A DNA stretch of 64,000 nt from NCBI GenBank assembly GCA_026874595.1, contig CM049320.1:32772214-32836213 (forward strand). The letters are read 5' to 3'. Positions within the stretch are counted from its first letter, which is position 1. Every line of letters starts with the position of its first letter. Position numbers and translations under genes: made by a program. Of the stretch, positions 46,951 through 60,000 are shown piece after piece. This DNA comes from Sipunculus nudus (lineage: Eukaryota > Annelida > Sipuncula > Golfingiida > Sipunculidae). The notes beneath the pieces were generated by a model. That model was given only the letters and a program-made list of their open reading frames with translations, had not been told where the DNA came from and ran no database searches.

Positions 46951-49900
46951 ATGTTTGCTTTCATTTATTTGGCCCATATTCCCAGGTTCATTCTTTTAAT
47001 AAGTGACTGTACATTTCTGAATATTCCTTGATGAGGTTCCTGAATCCAGATGATGGGCCAGATCCAAAAAACATGTTTGCATTCATTTATTTGGCCCATA
47101 TTCCCAGGTTCATTCTTTTAATAAGTGAGTGTACATTTCTGAATATTCCTTGATGAGGTTCCTGAATCCAGATGATGAGCCAGATCCAAAAAACATGTTT
47201 GCATTCATTTATTTGGCCCATATTCCCAGGTTCATTCTTTTAATAAGTGAGTGTACATTTGTGAATATTCCTTGATGAGGTTCCTGAATCCAGATGATGA
47301 GCCAGATCCAAAAAACATGTTTGCATTCATTTATTTGGCCCATTTCCCAGGTTCATTCTTTTAATAAGTGAGTGTACATTTGTGAATATTCCTTGATGAG
47401 GTTCCTGAATCCAGATGATGGGCCAGATCCAAAAAACATGTTTGCATTCATTTATTTGGCCCATATTCCCAGGTTCATTCTTTTAATAAGTGAGTGTACA
47501 TTTGTGAATATTCCTTGATGAGGTTCCTGAATCCAGATGATGAGCCAGATCCAAAAAACATGTTTGCATTCATTTATTTGGCCCATATTCCCAGGTTCAT
47601 TCTTTTAATAAGTGAGTGTACATTTGTGAATATTCCTTGATGAGGTTCCTGAATCCAGATGATGAGCCAGATCCAAAAAACATGTTTGCATTCATTTATT
47701 TGGCCCATATTCCCAGGTTCATTCTTTTAATAAGTGAGTGTACATTTGTGAATATTCCTTGATGAGGTTCCTGAATCCAGATGATGAGCCAGATCCAAAA
47801 AACATGTTTGCATTCATTTATTTGGCCCATATTCCCAGGTTCATTCTTTTAATAAGTGAGTGTACATTTGTGAATATTCCTTGATGAGGTTCCTGAATCC
47901 AGATGATGAGCCAGATCCAAAAAACATGTTTGCATTCATTTATTTGGCCCATATTCCCAGGTTCATTCTTTTAATAAGTGAGTGTACATTTGTGAATATT
48001 CCTTGATGAGGTTCCTGAATCCAGATGATGAGCCAGATCCAAAAAACATGTTTGCATTCATTTATTTGGCCCATATTCCCAGGTTCATTCTTTTAATAAG
48101 TGAGTGTACATTTGTGAATATTCCTTGATGAGGTTCCTGAATCCAGATGATGGGCCAGATCCAAAAAACATGTTTGCATTTATTTATTTGGCCCATATTC
48201 CCAGGTTCATTCTTTTAATAAGTGACTGTACATTTGTGAATATTCCTTGATGAGGTTCCTGAATCCAGATGATGAGCCAGATCCAAAAAACATGTTTGCA
48301 TTCATTTATTTGGCCCATATTCCCAGGTTCATTCTTTTAATAAGTGAGTGTACATTTGTGAATATTCCTTGATGAGGTTCCTGAATCCAGATGATGAGCC
48401 AGATCCAAAAAACATGTTTGCATTCATTTATTTGACCCATTTCCCAGGTTCATTCTTTTAATAAGTGAGTGTACATTTGTGAATATTCCTTGATGAGGTT
48501 CCTGAATCCAGATGATGGGCCAGATCCAAAAAACATGTTTGCATTCATTTATTTGGCCCATATTCCCAGGTTCATTCTTTAATAAGTGAGTGTACATTTG
48601 TGAATATTCCTTGATGAGGTTCCTGAATCCAGATGATGAGCCAGATCCAAAAAACATGTTTGCATTCATTTATTTGGCCCATATTCCCAGGTTCATTCTT
48701 TTAATAAGTGAGTGTACATTTGTGAATATTCCTTGATGAGGTTCCTGAATCCAGATGATGAGCCAGATCCAAAAAACATGTTTGCATTCATTTATTTGGC
48801 CCATATTCCCAGGTTCATTCTTTTAATAAGTGAGTGTACATTTGTGAATATTCCTTGATGAGGTTCCTGAATCCAGATGATGAGCCAGATCCAAAAAACA
48901 TGTTTGCATTCATTTATTTGGCCCATATTCCCAGGTTCATTCTTTTAATAAGTGAGTGTACATTTGTGAATATTCCTTGATGAGGTTCCTGAATCCAGAT
49001 GATGAGCCAGATCCAAAAAACATGTTTGCATTCATTTATTTGGCCCATATTCCCAGGTTCATTCTTTTAATAAGTGAGTGTACATTTGTGAATATTCCTT
49101 GATGAGGTTCCTGAATCCAGATGATGGGCCAGATCCAAAAAACATGTTTGCATTCATTTATTTGGCCCATATTCCCAGGTTCATTCTTTTAATAAGTGAG
49201 TGTACATTTGTGAATATTCCTTGATGAGGTTCCTGAATCCAGATGATGAGCCAGATCCAAAAAACATGTTTGCATTCATTTATTTGGCCCATTTCCCAGG
49301 TTCATTCTTTTAATAAGTGAGTGTACATTTGTGAATATTCCTTGATGAGGTTCCTGAATCCAGATGATGGGCCAGATCCAAAAAACATGTTTGCATTCAT
49401 TTATTTGGCCCATATTCCCAGGTTCATTCTTTTAATAAGTGAGTGTACATTTGTGAATATTCCTTGATGAGGTTCCTGAATCCAGATGATGAGCCAGATC
49501 CAAAAAACATGTTTGCATTCATTTATTTGGCCCATATTCCCAGGTTCATTCTTTTAATAAGTGAGTGTACATTTGTGAATATTCCTTGATGAGGTTCCTG
49601 AATCCAGATGATGAGCCAGATCCAAAAAACATGTTTGCATTCATTTATTTGGCCCATATTCCCAGGTTCATTCTTTTAATAAGTGAGTGTACATTTGTGA
49701 ATATTCCTTGATGAGGTTCCTGAATCCAGATGATGGGCCAGATCCAAAAAACATGTTTGCATTCATTTATTTGGCCCATATTCCCAGGTTCATTCTTTTA
49801 ATAAGTGAGTGTACATTTGTGAATATTCCTTGATGAGGTTCCTGAATCCAGATGATGAGCCAGATGCAAAAAAACATGTTTGCATTCATTTATTTGGCCC

Positions 49901-52900
49901 ATATTCCCAGGTTCATTCTTTTAATAAGTGAGTGTACATTTGTGAATATTCCTTGATGAGGTTCCTGAATCCAGATGATGGGCCAGATCCAAAAAACATG
50001 TTTGCATTCATTTATTTGGCCCATATTCCCAGGTTCATTCTTTTAATAAGTGAGTGTACATTTGTGAATATTCCTTGATGAGGTTCCTGAATCCAGATGA
50101 TGAGCCAGATCCAAAAAACATGTTTGCATTCATTTATTTGGCCCATATTCCCAGGTTCATTCTTTTAATAAGTGAGTGTACATTTGTGAATATTCCTTGA
50201 TGAGGTTCCTGAATCCAGATGATGAGCCAGATCCAAAAAACATGTTTGCATTCATTTATTTGGCCCATATTCCCAGGTTCATTCTTTTAATAAGTGAGTG
50301 TACATTTGTGAATATTCCTTGATGAGGTTCCTGAATCCAGATGATGGGCCAGATCCAAAAAACATGTTTGCATTCATTTATTTGGCCCATATTCCCAGGT
50401 TCATTCTTTTAATAAGTGAGTGTACATTTGTGAATATTCCTTGATGAGGTTCCTGAATCCAGATGATGAGCCAGATCCAAAAAACATGTTTGCATTCATT
50501 TATTTGGCCCATATTCCCAGGTTCATTCTTTTAATAAGTGAGTGTACATTTGTGAATATTCCTTGATGAGGTTCCTGAATCCAGATGATGGGCCAGATCC
50601 AAAAAACATGTTTGCATTCATTTATTTGGCCCATATTCCCAGGTTCATTCTTTTAATAAGTGAGTGTACATTTGTGAATATTCCTTGATGAGGTTCCTGA
50701 ATCCAGATGATGAGCCAGATCCAAAAAACATGTTTGCATTCATTTATTTGGCCCATATTCCCAGGTTCATTCTTTTAATAAGTGAGTGTACATTTGTGAA
50801 TATTCCTTGATGAGGTTCCTGAATCCAGATGATGAGCCAGATCCAAAAAACATGTTTGCATTCATTGATTCGGCCCATATTCCCAGGTTCATTCTTTTAA
50901 TAAGTGACTGTACATTTGTGAATATTCCTTGATGAGGTTCCTGAATCCAGATGATGAGCCAGATCCAAAAAACATGTTTGCATTCATTTATTTGGCCCAT
51001 ATTCCCAGGTTCGTTCTTTTAATAAGTGACTGTACATTTGTGAATATTCCTTGATGAGGTTCCTGAATCCAGATGATGAGCCAGATCCAAAAAACATGTT
51101 TGCATTCATTTATTTGGCCCATATTCCCAGGTTCGTTCTTTTAATAAGTGACTGTACATTTGTGAATATTCCTTGATGAGGTTCCTGAATCCAGATGATG
51201 GGCCAGATCCAAAAAACATGTTTGCATTTATTTATTTGGCCCATATTCCCAGGTTCATTCTTTTAATAAGTGAGTGTACATTTGTGAATATTCCTTGATG
51301 AGGATCCTGAATCCACATGATGGGCCAGATCCAAAAAACATGTTTGCATTTATTTATTTGGCCCATATTCCCAGGTTCATTCTTTTAATAAGTGAGTGTA
51401 CATTTGTGAATATTCCTTGATGAGGATCCTGAATCCACATGATGGGCCAGATCCAAAAAACATGTTTGCATTCATTTATTTGGCCCATTTCCCAGGTTCA
51501 TTCTTTTAATAAGTGAGTGTACATTTGTGAATATTCCTTGATGAGGTTCCTGAATCCAGATGATGAGCCAGATCCAAAAAACATGTTTGCATTCATTTAT
51601 TTGGCCCATTTCCCAGGTTCATTCTTTTAATAAGTGAGTGTACATTTGTGAATATTCCTTGATGAGGTTCCTGAATCCAGATGATGGGCCAGATCCAAAA
51701 AACATGTTTGCATTCATTTATTTGGCCCATATTCCCAGGTTCATTCTTTTAATAAGTGAGTGTACATTTGTGAATATTCCTTGATGAGGTTCCTGAATCC
51801 AGATGATGAGCCAGATCCAAAAAACATGTTTGCATTCATTTATTTGGCCCATATTCCCAGGTTCATTCTTTTAATAAGTGACTGTACATTTGTGAATATT
51901 CCTTGATGAGGTTCCTGAATCCAGATGATGGGCCAGATCCAAAAAACATGTTTGCATTCATTTATTTGGCCCATATTCCCAGGTTCATTCTTTTAATAAG
52001 TGAGTGTACATTTGTGAATATTCCTTGATGAGGTTCCTGAATCCAGATGATGGGCCAGATCCAAAAAACATGTTTGCATTCATTTATTCGGCCCATATTC
52101 CCAGGTTCATTCTTTTAATAAGTGACTGTACATTTGTGAATATTCCTTGATGAGGTTCCTGAATCCAGATGATGGGCCAGATCCAAAAAACATGTTTGCA
52201 TTCATTTATTCGGCCCATATTCCCAGGTTCATTCTTTTAATAAGTGACTGTACATTTGTGAATATTCCTTGATGAGGTTCCTGAATCCAGATGATGGGCC
52301 AGATCAAAAAAACATGTTTGCATTCATTTATTTGGCCCATATTCCCAGGTTCATTCTTTTAATAAGTGACTGTACATTTGTGAATATTCCTTGATGAGGT
52401 TCCTGAATCCAGATGATGGGCCAGATCAAAAAAACATGTTTGCATTCATTTATTTGGCCCATATTCCCAGGTTCATTCTTTTAATAAGTGAGTGTACATT
52501 TGTGAATATTCCTTGATGAGGTTCCTGAATCCAGATGATGGGCCAGATCCAAAAAACATGTTTGCATTCATTGATTCGGCCCATATTCCCAGGTTCATTC
52601 TTTTAATAAGTGAGTGTACATTTGTGAATATTCCTTGATGAGGTTCCTGAATCCAGATGATGGGCCAGATCCAAAAAACATGTTTGCATTCATTTATTTG
52701 GCCCATATTCCCAGGTTCATTCTTTTAATAAGTGAGTGTACATTTGTGAATATTCCTTGATGAGGTTACTGAATCCAGATGATGAGCCAGATCCAAAAAA
52801 CATGTTTGCATTCATTTATTTGGCCCATATTCCCAGGTTCATTCTTTTAATAAGTGAGTGTACATTTGTGAATATTCCTTGATGAGGTTCCTGAATCCAG

Positions 52901-53530
52901 ATGATGAGCCAGATCCAAAAAACATGTTTGCATTCATTTATTTGGCCCATATTCCCAGGTTCATTCTTTTAATAAGTGAGTGTACAATTGTGAATATTCC
53001 TTGATGAGGTTCCTGAATCCAGATGACGGGCCAGATCCAAAAAACATGTTTGAATTCATTTATTTGGCCCATATTCCCAGGTTCATTCTTTTAATAAGTG
53101 AGTGTACAATTGTGAATATTCCTTGATGAGGTTCCTGAATCCAGATGATGGGCCAGATCCAAAAAACATGTTTGCATTCATTTATTTGGCCCATATTCCC
53201 AGGTTCATTCTTTTAATAAGTGACTGTACATTTGTGAATATTCCTTGATGAGGTTCCTGAATCCAGATGATGAGCCAGATCCAAAAAACATGTTTGCATT
53301 CATTTATTTGGCCCATATTCCCAGGTTCATTCTTTTAATAAGTGACTGTACATTTGTGAATATTCCTTGATGAGGTTCCTGAATCCAGATGATGGGCCAG
53401 ATCCAAAAAACATGTTTGCAATCATTTATTTGGCCCATATTCCCAGGTTCATTCTTTTAATAAGTGAGTGTACATTTGTGAATATTCCTTGATGAGGTTC
53501 CTGAATCCAGATGATAGGCTGATCCAAAAA
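46951..53530 (+). repeat. Higher-order block C2 of the satellite
   Basis: Rare variants here match block C3. GCTTTCATT (46,951/53,777), TACATTTCTG (47,132/53,958), CATTTCCC (47,341/54,167), TTTATTTATTTGG (48,179/55,005), GACCCATTTCCC (48,438/55,264) and TTCTTTAATAAG (48,575/55,401) all sit exactly 6,826 bases apart. Later, AGATGC with an extra A (49,862/56,933) is 7,071 apart. TTGAATTC (53,051/59,513) and GAGGTTACTG (52,761/59,223) are 6,462 apart. Confidence 0.8.
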
Positions 53531-53776
53531 ACATGTTTGCATTCATTTATTTGGCCCATATTCCCAGGTTCATTCTTTTAATAAGTGAGTGTACATTTGT
53601 GAATATTCCTTGATGAGGTTCCTGAATCCAGATGATGGGCCAGATCCAAAAAACATGTTTGCATTCATTTATTTGGCCCATATTCCCAGGTTCATTCTTT
53701 TAATAAGTGAGTGTACATTTGTGAATATTCCTTGATGAGGTTCCTGAATCCAGATGATGGGCCAGATCCAAAAAAC

Positions 53777-56700
53777 ATGTTTGCTTTCATTTATTTGGCC
53801 CATATTCCCAGGTTCATTCTTTTAATAAGTGACTGTACATTTCTGAATATTCCTTGATGAGGTTCCTGAATCCAGATGATGGGCCAGATCCAAAAAACAT
53901 GTTTGCATTCATTTATTTGGCCCATATTCCCAGGTTCATTCTTTTAATAAGTGAGTGTACATTTCTGAATATTCCTTGATGAGGTTCCTGAATCCAGATG
54001 ATGAGCCAGATCCAAAAAACATGTTTGCATTCATTTATTTGGCCCATATTCCCAGGTTCATTCTTTTAATAAGTGAGTGTACATTTGTGAATATTCCTTG
54101 ATGAGGTTCCTGAATCCAGATGATGAGCCAGATCCAAAAAACATGTTTGCATTCATTTATTTGGCCCATTTCCCAGGTTCATTCTTTTAATAAGTGAGTG
54201 TACATTTGTGAATATTCCTTGATGAGGTTCCTGAATCCAGATGATGGGCCAGATCCAAAAAACATGTTTGCATTCATTTATTTGGCCCATATTCCCAGGT
54301 TCATTCTTTTAATAAGTGAGTGTACATTTGTGAATATTCCTTGATGAGGTTCCTGAATCCAGATGATGAGCCAGATCCAAAAAACATGTTTGCATTCATT
54401 TATTTGGCCCATATTCCCAGGTTCATTCTTTTAATAAGTGAGTGTACATTTGTGAATATTCCTTGATGAGGTTCCTGAATCCAGATGATGAGCCAGATCC
54501 AAAAAACATGTTTGCATTCATTTATTTGGCCCATATTCCCAGGTTCATTCTTTTAATAAGTGAGTGTACATTTGTGAATATTCCTTGATGAGGTTCCTGA
54601 ATCCAGATGATGAGCCAGATCCAAAAAACATGTTTGCATTCATTTATTTGGCCCATATTCCCAGGTTCATTCTTTTAATAAGTGAGTGTACATTTGTGAA
54701 TATTCCTTGATGAGGTTCCTGAATCCAGATGATGAGCCAGATCCAAAAAACATGTTTGCATTCATTTATTTGGCCCATATTCCCAGGTTCATTCTTTTAA
54801 TAAGTGAGTGTACATTTGTGAATATTCCTTGATGAGGTTCCTGAATCCAGATGATGAGCCAGATCCAAAAAACATGTTTGCATTCATTTATTTGGCCCAT
54901 ATTCCCAGGTTCATTCTTTTAATAAGTGAGTGTACATTTGTGAATATTCCTTGATGAGGTTCCTGAATCCAGATGATGGGCCAGATCCAAAAAACATGTT
55001 TGCATTTATTTATTTGGCCCATATTCCCAGGTTCATTCTTTTAATAAGTGACTGTACATTTGTGAATATTCCTTGATGAGGTTCCTGAATCCAGATGATG
55101 AGCCAGATCCAAAAAACATGTTTGCATTCATTTATTTGGCCCATATTCCCAGGTTCATTCTTTTAATAAGTGAGTGTACATTTGTGAATATTCCTTGATG
55201 AGGTTCCTGAATCCAGATGATGAGCCAGATCCAAAAAACATGTTTGCATTCATTTATTTGACCCATTTCCCAGGTTCATTCTTTTAATAAGTGAGTGTAC
55301 ATTTGTGAATATTCCTTGATGAGGTTCCTGAATCCAGATGATGGGCCAGATCCAAAAAACATGTTTGCATTCATTTATTTGGCCCATATTCCCAGGTTCT
55401 TTCTTTAATAAGTGAGTGTACATTTGTGAATATTCCTTGATGAGGTTCCTGAATCCAGATGATGAGCCAGATCCAAAAAACATGTTTGCATTCATTTATT
55501 TGGCCCATATTCCCAGGTTCATTCTTTTAATAAGTGAGTGTACATTTGTGAATATTCCTTGATGAGGTTCCTGAATCCAGATGATGAGCCAGATCCAAAA
55601 AACATGTTTGCATTCATTTATTTGGCCCATATTCCCAGGTTCTTTCTTTTAATAAGTGAGTGTACATTTGTGAATATTCCTTGATGAGGTTCCTGAATCC
55701 AGATGATGAGCCAGATCCAAAAAACATGTTTGCATTCATTTATTTGGCCCATATTCCCAGGTTCATTCTTTTAATAAGTGAGTGTACATTTGTGAATATT
55801 CCTTGATGAGGTTCCTGAATCCAGATGATGAGCCAGATCCAAAAAACATGTTTGCATTCATTTATTTGGCCCATATTCCCAGGTTCATTCTTTTAATAAG
55901 TGAGTGTACATTTGTGAATATTCCTTGATGAGGTTCCTGAATCCAGATGATGGGCCAGATCCAAAAAACATGTTTGCATTCATTTATTTGGCCCATATTC
56001 CCAGGTTCATTCTTTTAATAAGTGAGTGTACATTTGTGAATATTCCTTGATGAGGTTCCTGAATCCAGATGATGAGCCAGATCCAAAAAACATGTTTGCA
56101 TTCATTTATTTGGCCCATATTCCCAGGTTCATTCTTTTAATAAGTGAGTGTACATTTGTGAATATTCCTTGATGAGGTTCCTGAATCCAGATGATGGGCC
56201 AGATCCAAAAAACATGTTTGCATTCATTTATTTGGCCCATATTCCCAGGTTCATTCTTTTAATAAGTGAGTGTACATTTGTGAATATTCCTTGATGAGGT
56301 TCCTGAATCCAGATGATGAGCCAGATCCAAAAAACATGTTTGCATTCATTTATTTGGCCCATATTCCCAGGTTCATTCTTTTAATAAGTGAGTGTACATT
56401 TGTGAATATTCCTTGATGAGGTTCCTGAATCCAGATGATGGGCCAGATCCAAAAAACATGTTTGCATTCATTTATTTGGCCCATATTCCCAGGTTCATTC
56501 TTTTAATAAGTGACTGTACATTTGTGAATATTCCTTGATGAGGTTCCTGAATCCAGATGATGAGCCAGATCCAAAAAACATGTTTGCATTCATTTATTTG
56601 GCCCATATTCCCAGGTTCATTCTTTTAATAAGTGAGTGTACATTTGTGAATATTCCTTGATGAGGTTCCTGAATCCAGATGATGAGCCAGATCCAAAAAA

Positions 56701-59700
56701 CATGTTTGCATTCATTTATTTGGCCCATATTCCCAGGTTCATTCTTTTAATAAGTGAGTGTACATTTGTGAATATTCCTTGATGAGGTTCCTGAATCCAG
56801 ATGATGGGCCAGATCCAAAAAACATGTTTGCATTCATTTATTTGGCCCATATTCCCAGGTTCATTCTTTTAATAAGTGAGTGTACATTTGTGAATATTCC
56901 TTGATGAGGTTCCTGAATCCAGATGATGAGCCAGATGCAAAAAAACATGTTTGCATTCATTTATTTGGCCCATATTCCCAGGTTCATTCTTTTAATAAGT
57001 GAGTGTACATTTGTGAATATTCCTTGATGAGGTTCCTGAATCCAGATGATGGGCCAGATCCAAAAAACATGTTTGCATTCATTTATTTGGCCCATATTCC
57101 CAGGTTCATTCTTTTAATAAGTGACTGTACATTTGTGAATATTCCTTGATGAGGTTCCTGAATCCAGATGATGAGCCAGATCCAAAAAACATGTTTGCAT
57201 TCATTTATTTGGCCCATATTCCCAGGTTCATTCTTTTAATAAGTGAGTGTACATTTGTGAATATTCCTTGATGAGGTTCCTGAATCCAGATGATGAGCCA
57301 GATCCAAAAAACATGTTTGCATTCATTTATTTGGCCCATATTCCCAGGTTCATTCTTTTAATAAGTGAGTGTACATTTGTGAATATTCCTTGATGAGGTT
57401 CCTGAATCCAGATGATGGGCCAGATCCAAAAAACATGTTTGCATTCATTTATTTGGCCCATATTCCCAGGTTCATTCTTTTAATAAGTGAGTGTACATTT
57501 GTGAATATTCCTTGATGAGGTTCCTGAATCCAGATGATGAGCCAGATCCAAAAAACATGTTTGCATTCATTTATTTGGCCCATATTCCCAGGTTCATTCT
57601 TTTAATAAGTGAGTGTACATTTGTGAATATTCCTTGATGAGGTTCCTGAATCCAGATGATGAGCCAGATCCAAAAAACATGTTTGCATTCATTTATTCGG
57701 CCCATATTCCCAGGTTCATTCTTTTAATAAGTGAGTGTACATTTGTGAATATTCCTTGATGAGGTTCCTGAATCCAGATGATGAGCCAGATCCAAAAAAC
57801 ATGTTTGCATTCATTTATTTGGCCCATTTCCCAGGTTCATTCTTTTAATAAGTGAGTGTACATTTGTGAATATTCCTTGATGAGGTTCCTGAATCCAGAT
57901 GATGGGCCAGATCCAAAAAACATGTTTGCATTCATTTATTTGGCCCATATTCCCAGGTTCATTCTTTTAATAAGTGAGTGTACATTTGTGAATATTCCTT
58001 GATGAGGTTCCTGAATCCAGATGATGAGCCAGATCCAAAAAACATTTTTGCATTCATTTATTTGGCCCATATTCCCAGGTTCATTCTTTTAATAAGTGAG
58101 TGTACATTTGTGAATATTCCTTGATGAGGTTCCTGAATCCAGATGATGGGCCAGATCCAAAAAACATGTTTGCATTCATTTATTTGGCCCATATTCCCAG
58201 GTTCATTCTTTTAATAAGTGAGTGTACATTTGTGAATATTCCTTGATGAGGTTCCTGAATCCAGATGATGAGCCAGATCCAAAAAACATGTTTGCATTCA
58301 TTTATTTGGCCCATATTCCCAGGTTCATTCTTTTAATAAGTGAGTGTACATTTGTGAATATTCCTTGATGAGGTTCCTGAATCCAGATGATGAGCCAGAT
58401 CCAAAAAACATGTTTGCATTCATTTATTCGGCCCATATTCCCAGGTTCTTTCTTTTAATAAGTGACTGTACATTTGTGAATATTCCTTGATGAGGTTCCT
58501 GAATCCAGATGATGGGCCAGATCCAAAAAACATGTTTGCATTCATTTATTCGGCCCATATTCCCAGGTTCATTCTTTTAATAAGTGACTGTACATTTGTG
58601 AATATTCCTTGATGAGGTTCCTGAATCCAGATGATGGGCCAGATCCAAAAAACATGTTTGCATTCATTTATTCGGCCCATATTCCCAGGTTCATTCTTTT
58701 AATAAGTGACTGTACATTTGTGAATATTCCTTGATGAGGTTCCTGAATCCAGATGATGGACCAGATCAAAAAAACATGTTTGCATTCATTTATTTGGCCC
58801 ATATTCCCAGGTTCATTCTTTTAATAAGTGACTGTACATTTGTGAATATTCCTTGATGAGGTTCCTGAATCCAGATGATGGGCCAGATCCAAAAAACATG
58901 TTTGCATTCATTTATTTGGCCCATATTCCCAGGTTCATTCTTTTAATAAGTGAGTGTACATTTGTGAATATTCCTTGATGAGGTTCCTGAATCCAGATGA
59001 TGGGCCAGATCCAAAAAACATGTTTGCATTCATTGATTCGGCCCATATTCCCAGGTTCATTCTTTTAATAAGTGAGTGTACATTTGTGAATATTCCTTGA
59101 TGAGGTTCCTGAATCCAGATGATGAGCCAGATCCAAAAAACATGTTTGCATTCATTTATTTGGCCCATATTCCCAGGTTCATTCTTTTAATAAGTGAGTG
59201 TACATTTGTGAATATTCCTTGATGAGGTTACTGAATCCAGATGATGAGCCAGATCCAAAAAACATGTTTGCATTCATTTATTTGGCCCATATTCCCAGGT
59301 TCATTCTTTTAATAAGTGAGTGTACATTTGTGAATATTCCTTGATGAGGTTCCTGAATCCAGATGATGAGCCAGATCCAAAAAACATGTTTGCATTCATT
59401 TATTTGGCCCATATTCCCAGGTTCATTCTTTTAATAAGTGAGTGTACAATTGTGAATATTCCTTGATGAGGTTCCTGAATCCAGATGACGGGCCAGATCC
59501 AAAAAACATGTTTGAATTCATTTATTTGGCCCATATTCCCAGGTTCATTCTTTTAATAAGTGAGTGTACAATTGTGAATATTCCTTGATAAGGTTCCTGA
59601 ATCCAGATGATGGGCCAGATCCAAAAAACATGTTTGCATTCATTTATTTGGCCCATATTCCCAGGTTCATTCTTTTAATAAGTGACTGTACATTTGTGAA

Positions 59701-60000
59701 TATTCCTTGATGAGGTTCCTGAATCCAGATGATGAGCCAGATCCAAAAAACATGTTTGCATTCATTTATTTGGCCCATATTCCCAGGTTCATTCTTTTAA
59801 TAAGTGACTGTACATTTGTGAATATTCCTTGATGAGGTTCCTGAATCCAGATGATGGGCCAGATCCAAAAAACATGTTTGCAATCATTTATTTGGCCCAT
59901 ATTCCCAGGTTCATTCTTTTAATAAGTGAGTGTACATTTGTGAATATTCCTTGATGAGGTTCCTGAATCCAGATGATAGGCCAGATCCAAAAAACATGTT
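53777..60000 (+). repeat. Higher-order block C3 of the satellite
   Basis: This is the downstream partner of C2, with the same order of rare variants. The change of offset from 6,826 to 7,071 and then 6,462 shows gain and loss of whole monomers (about +2 and -5) after the block was duplicated. Confidence 0.8.
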
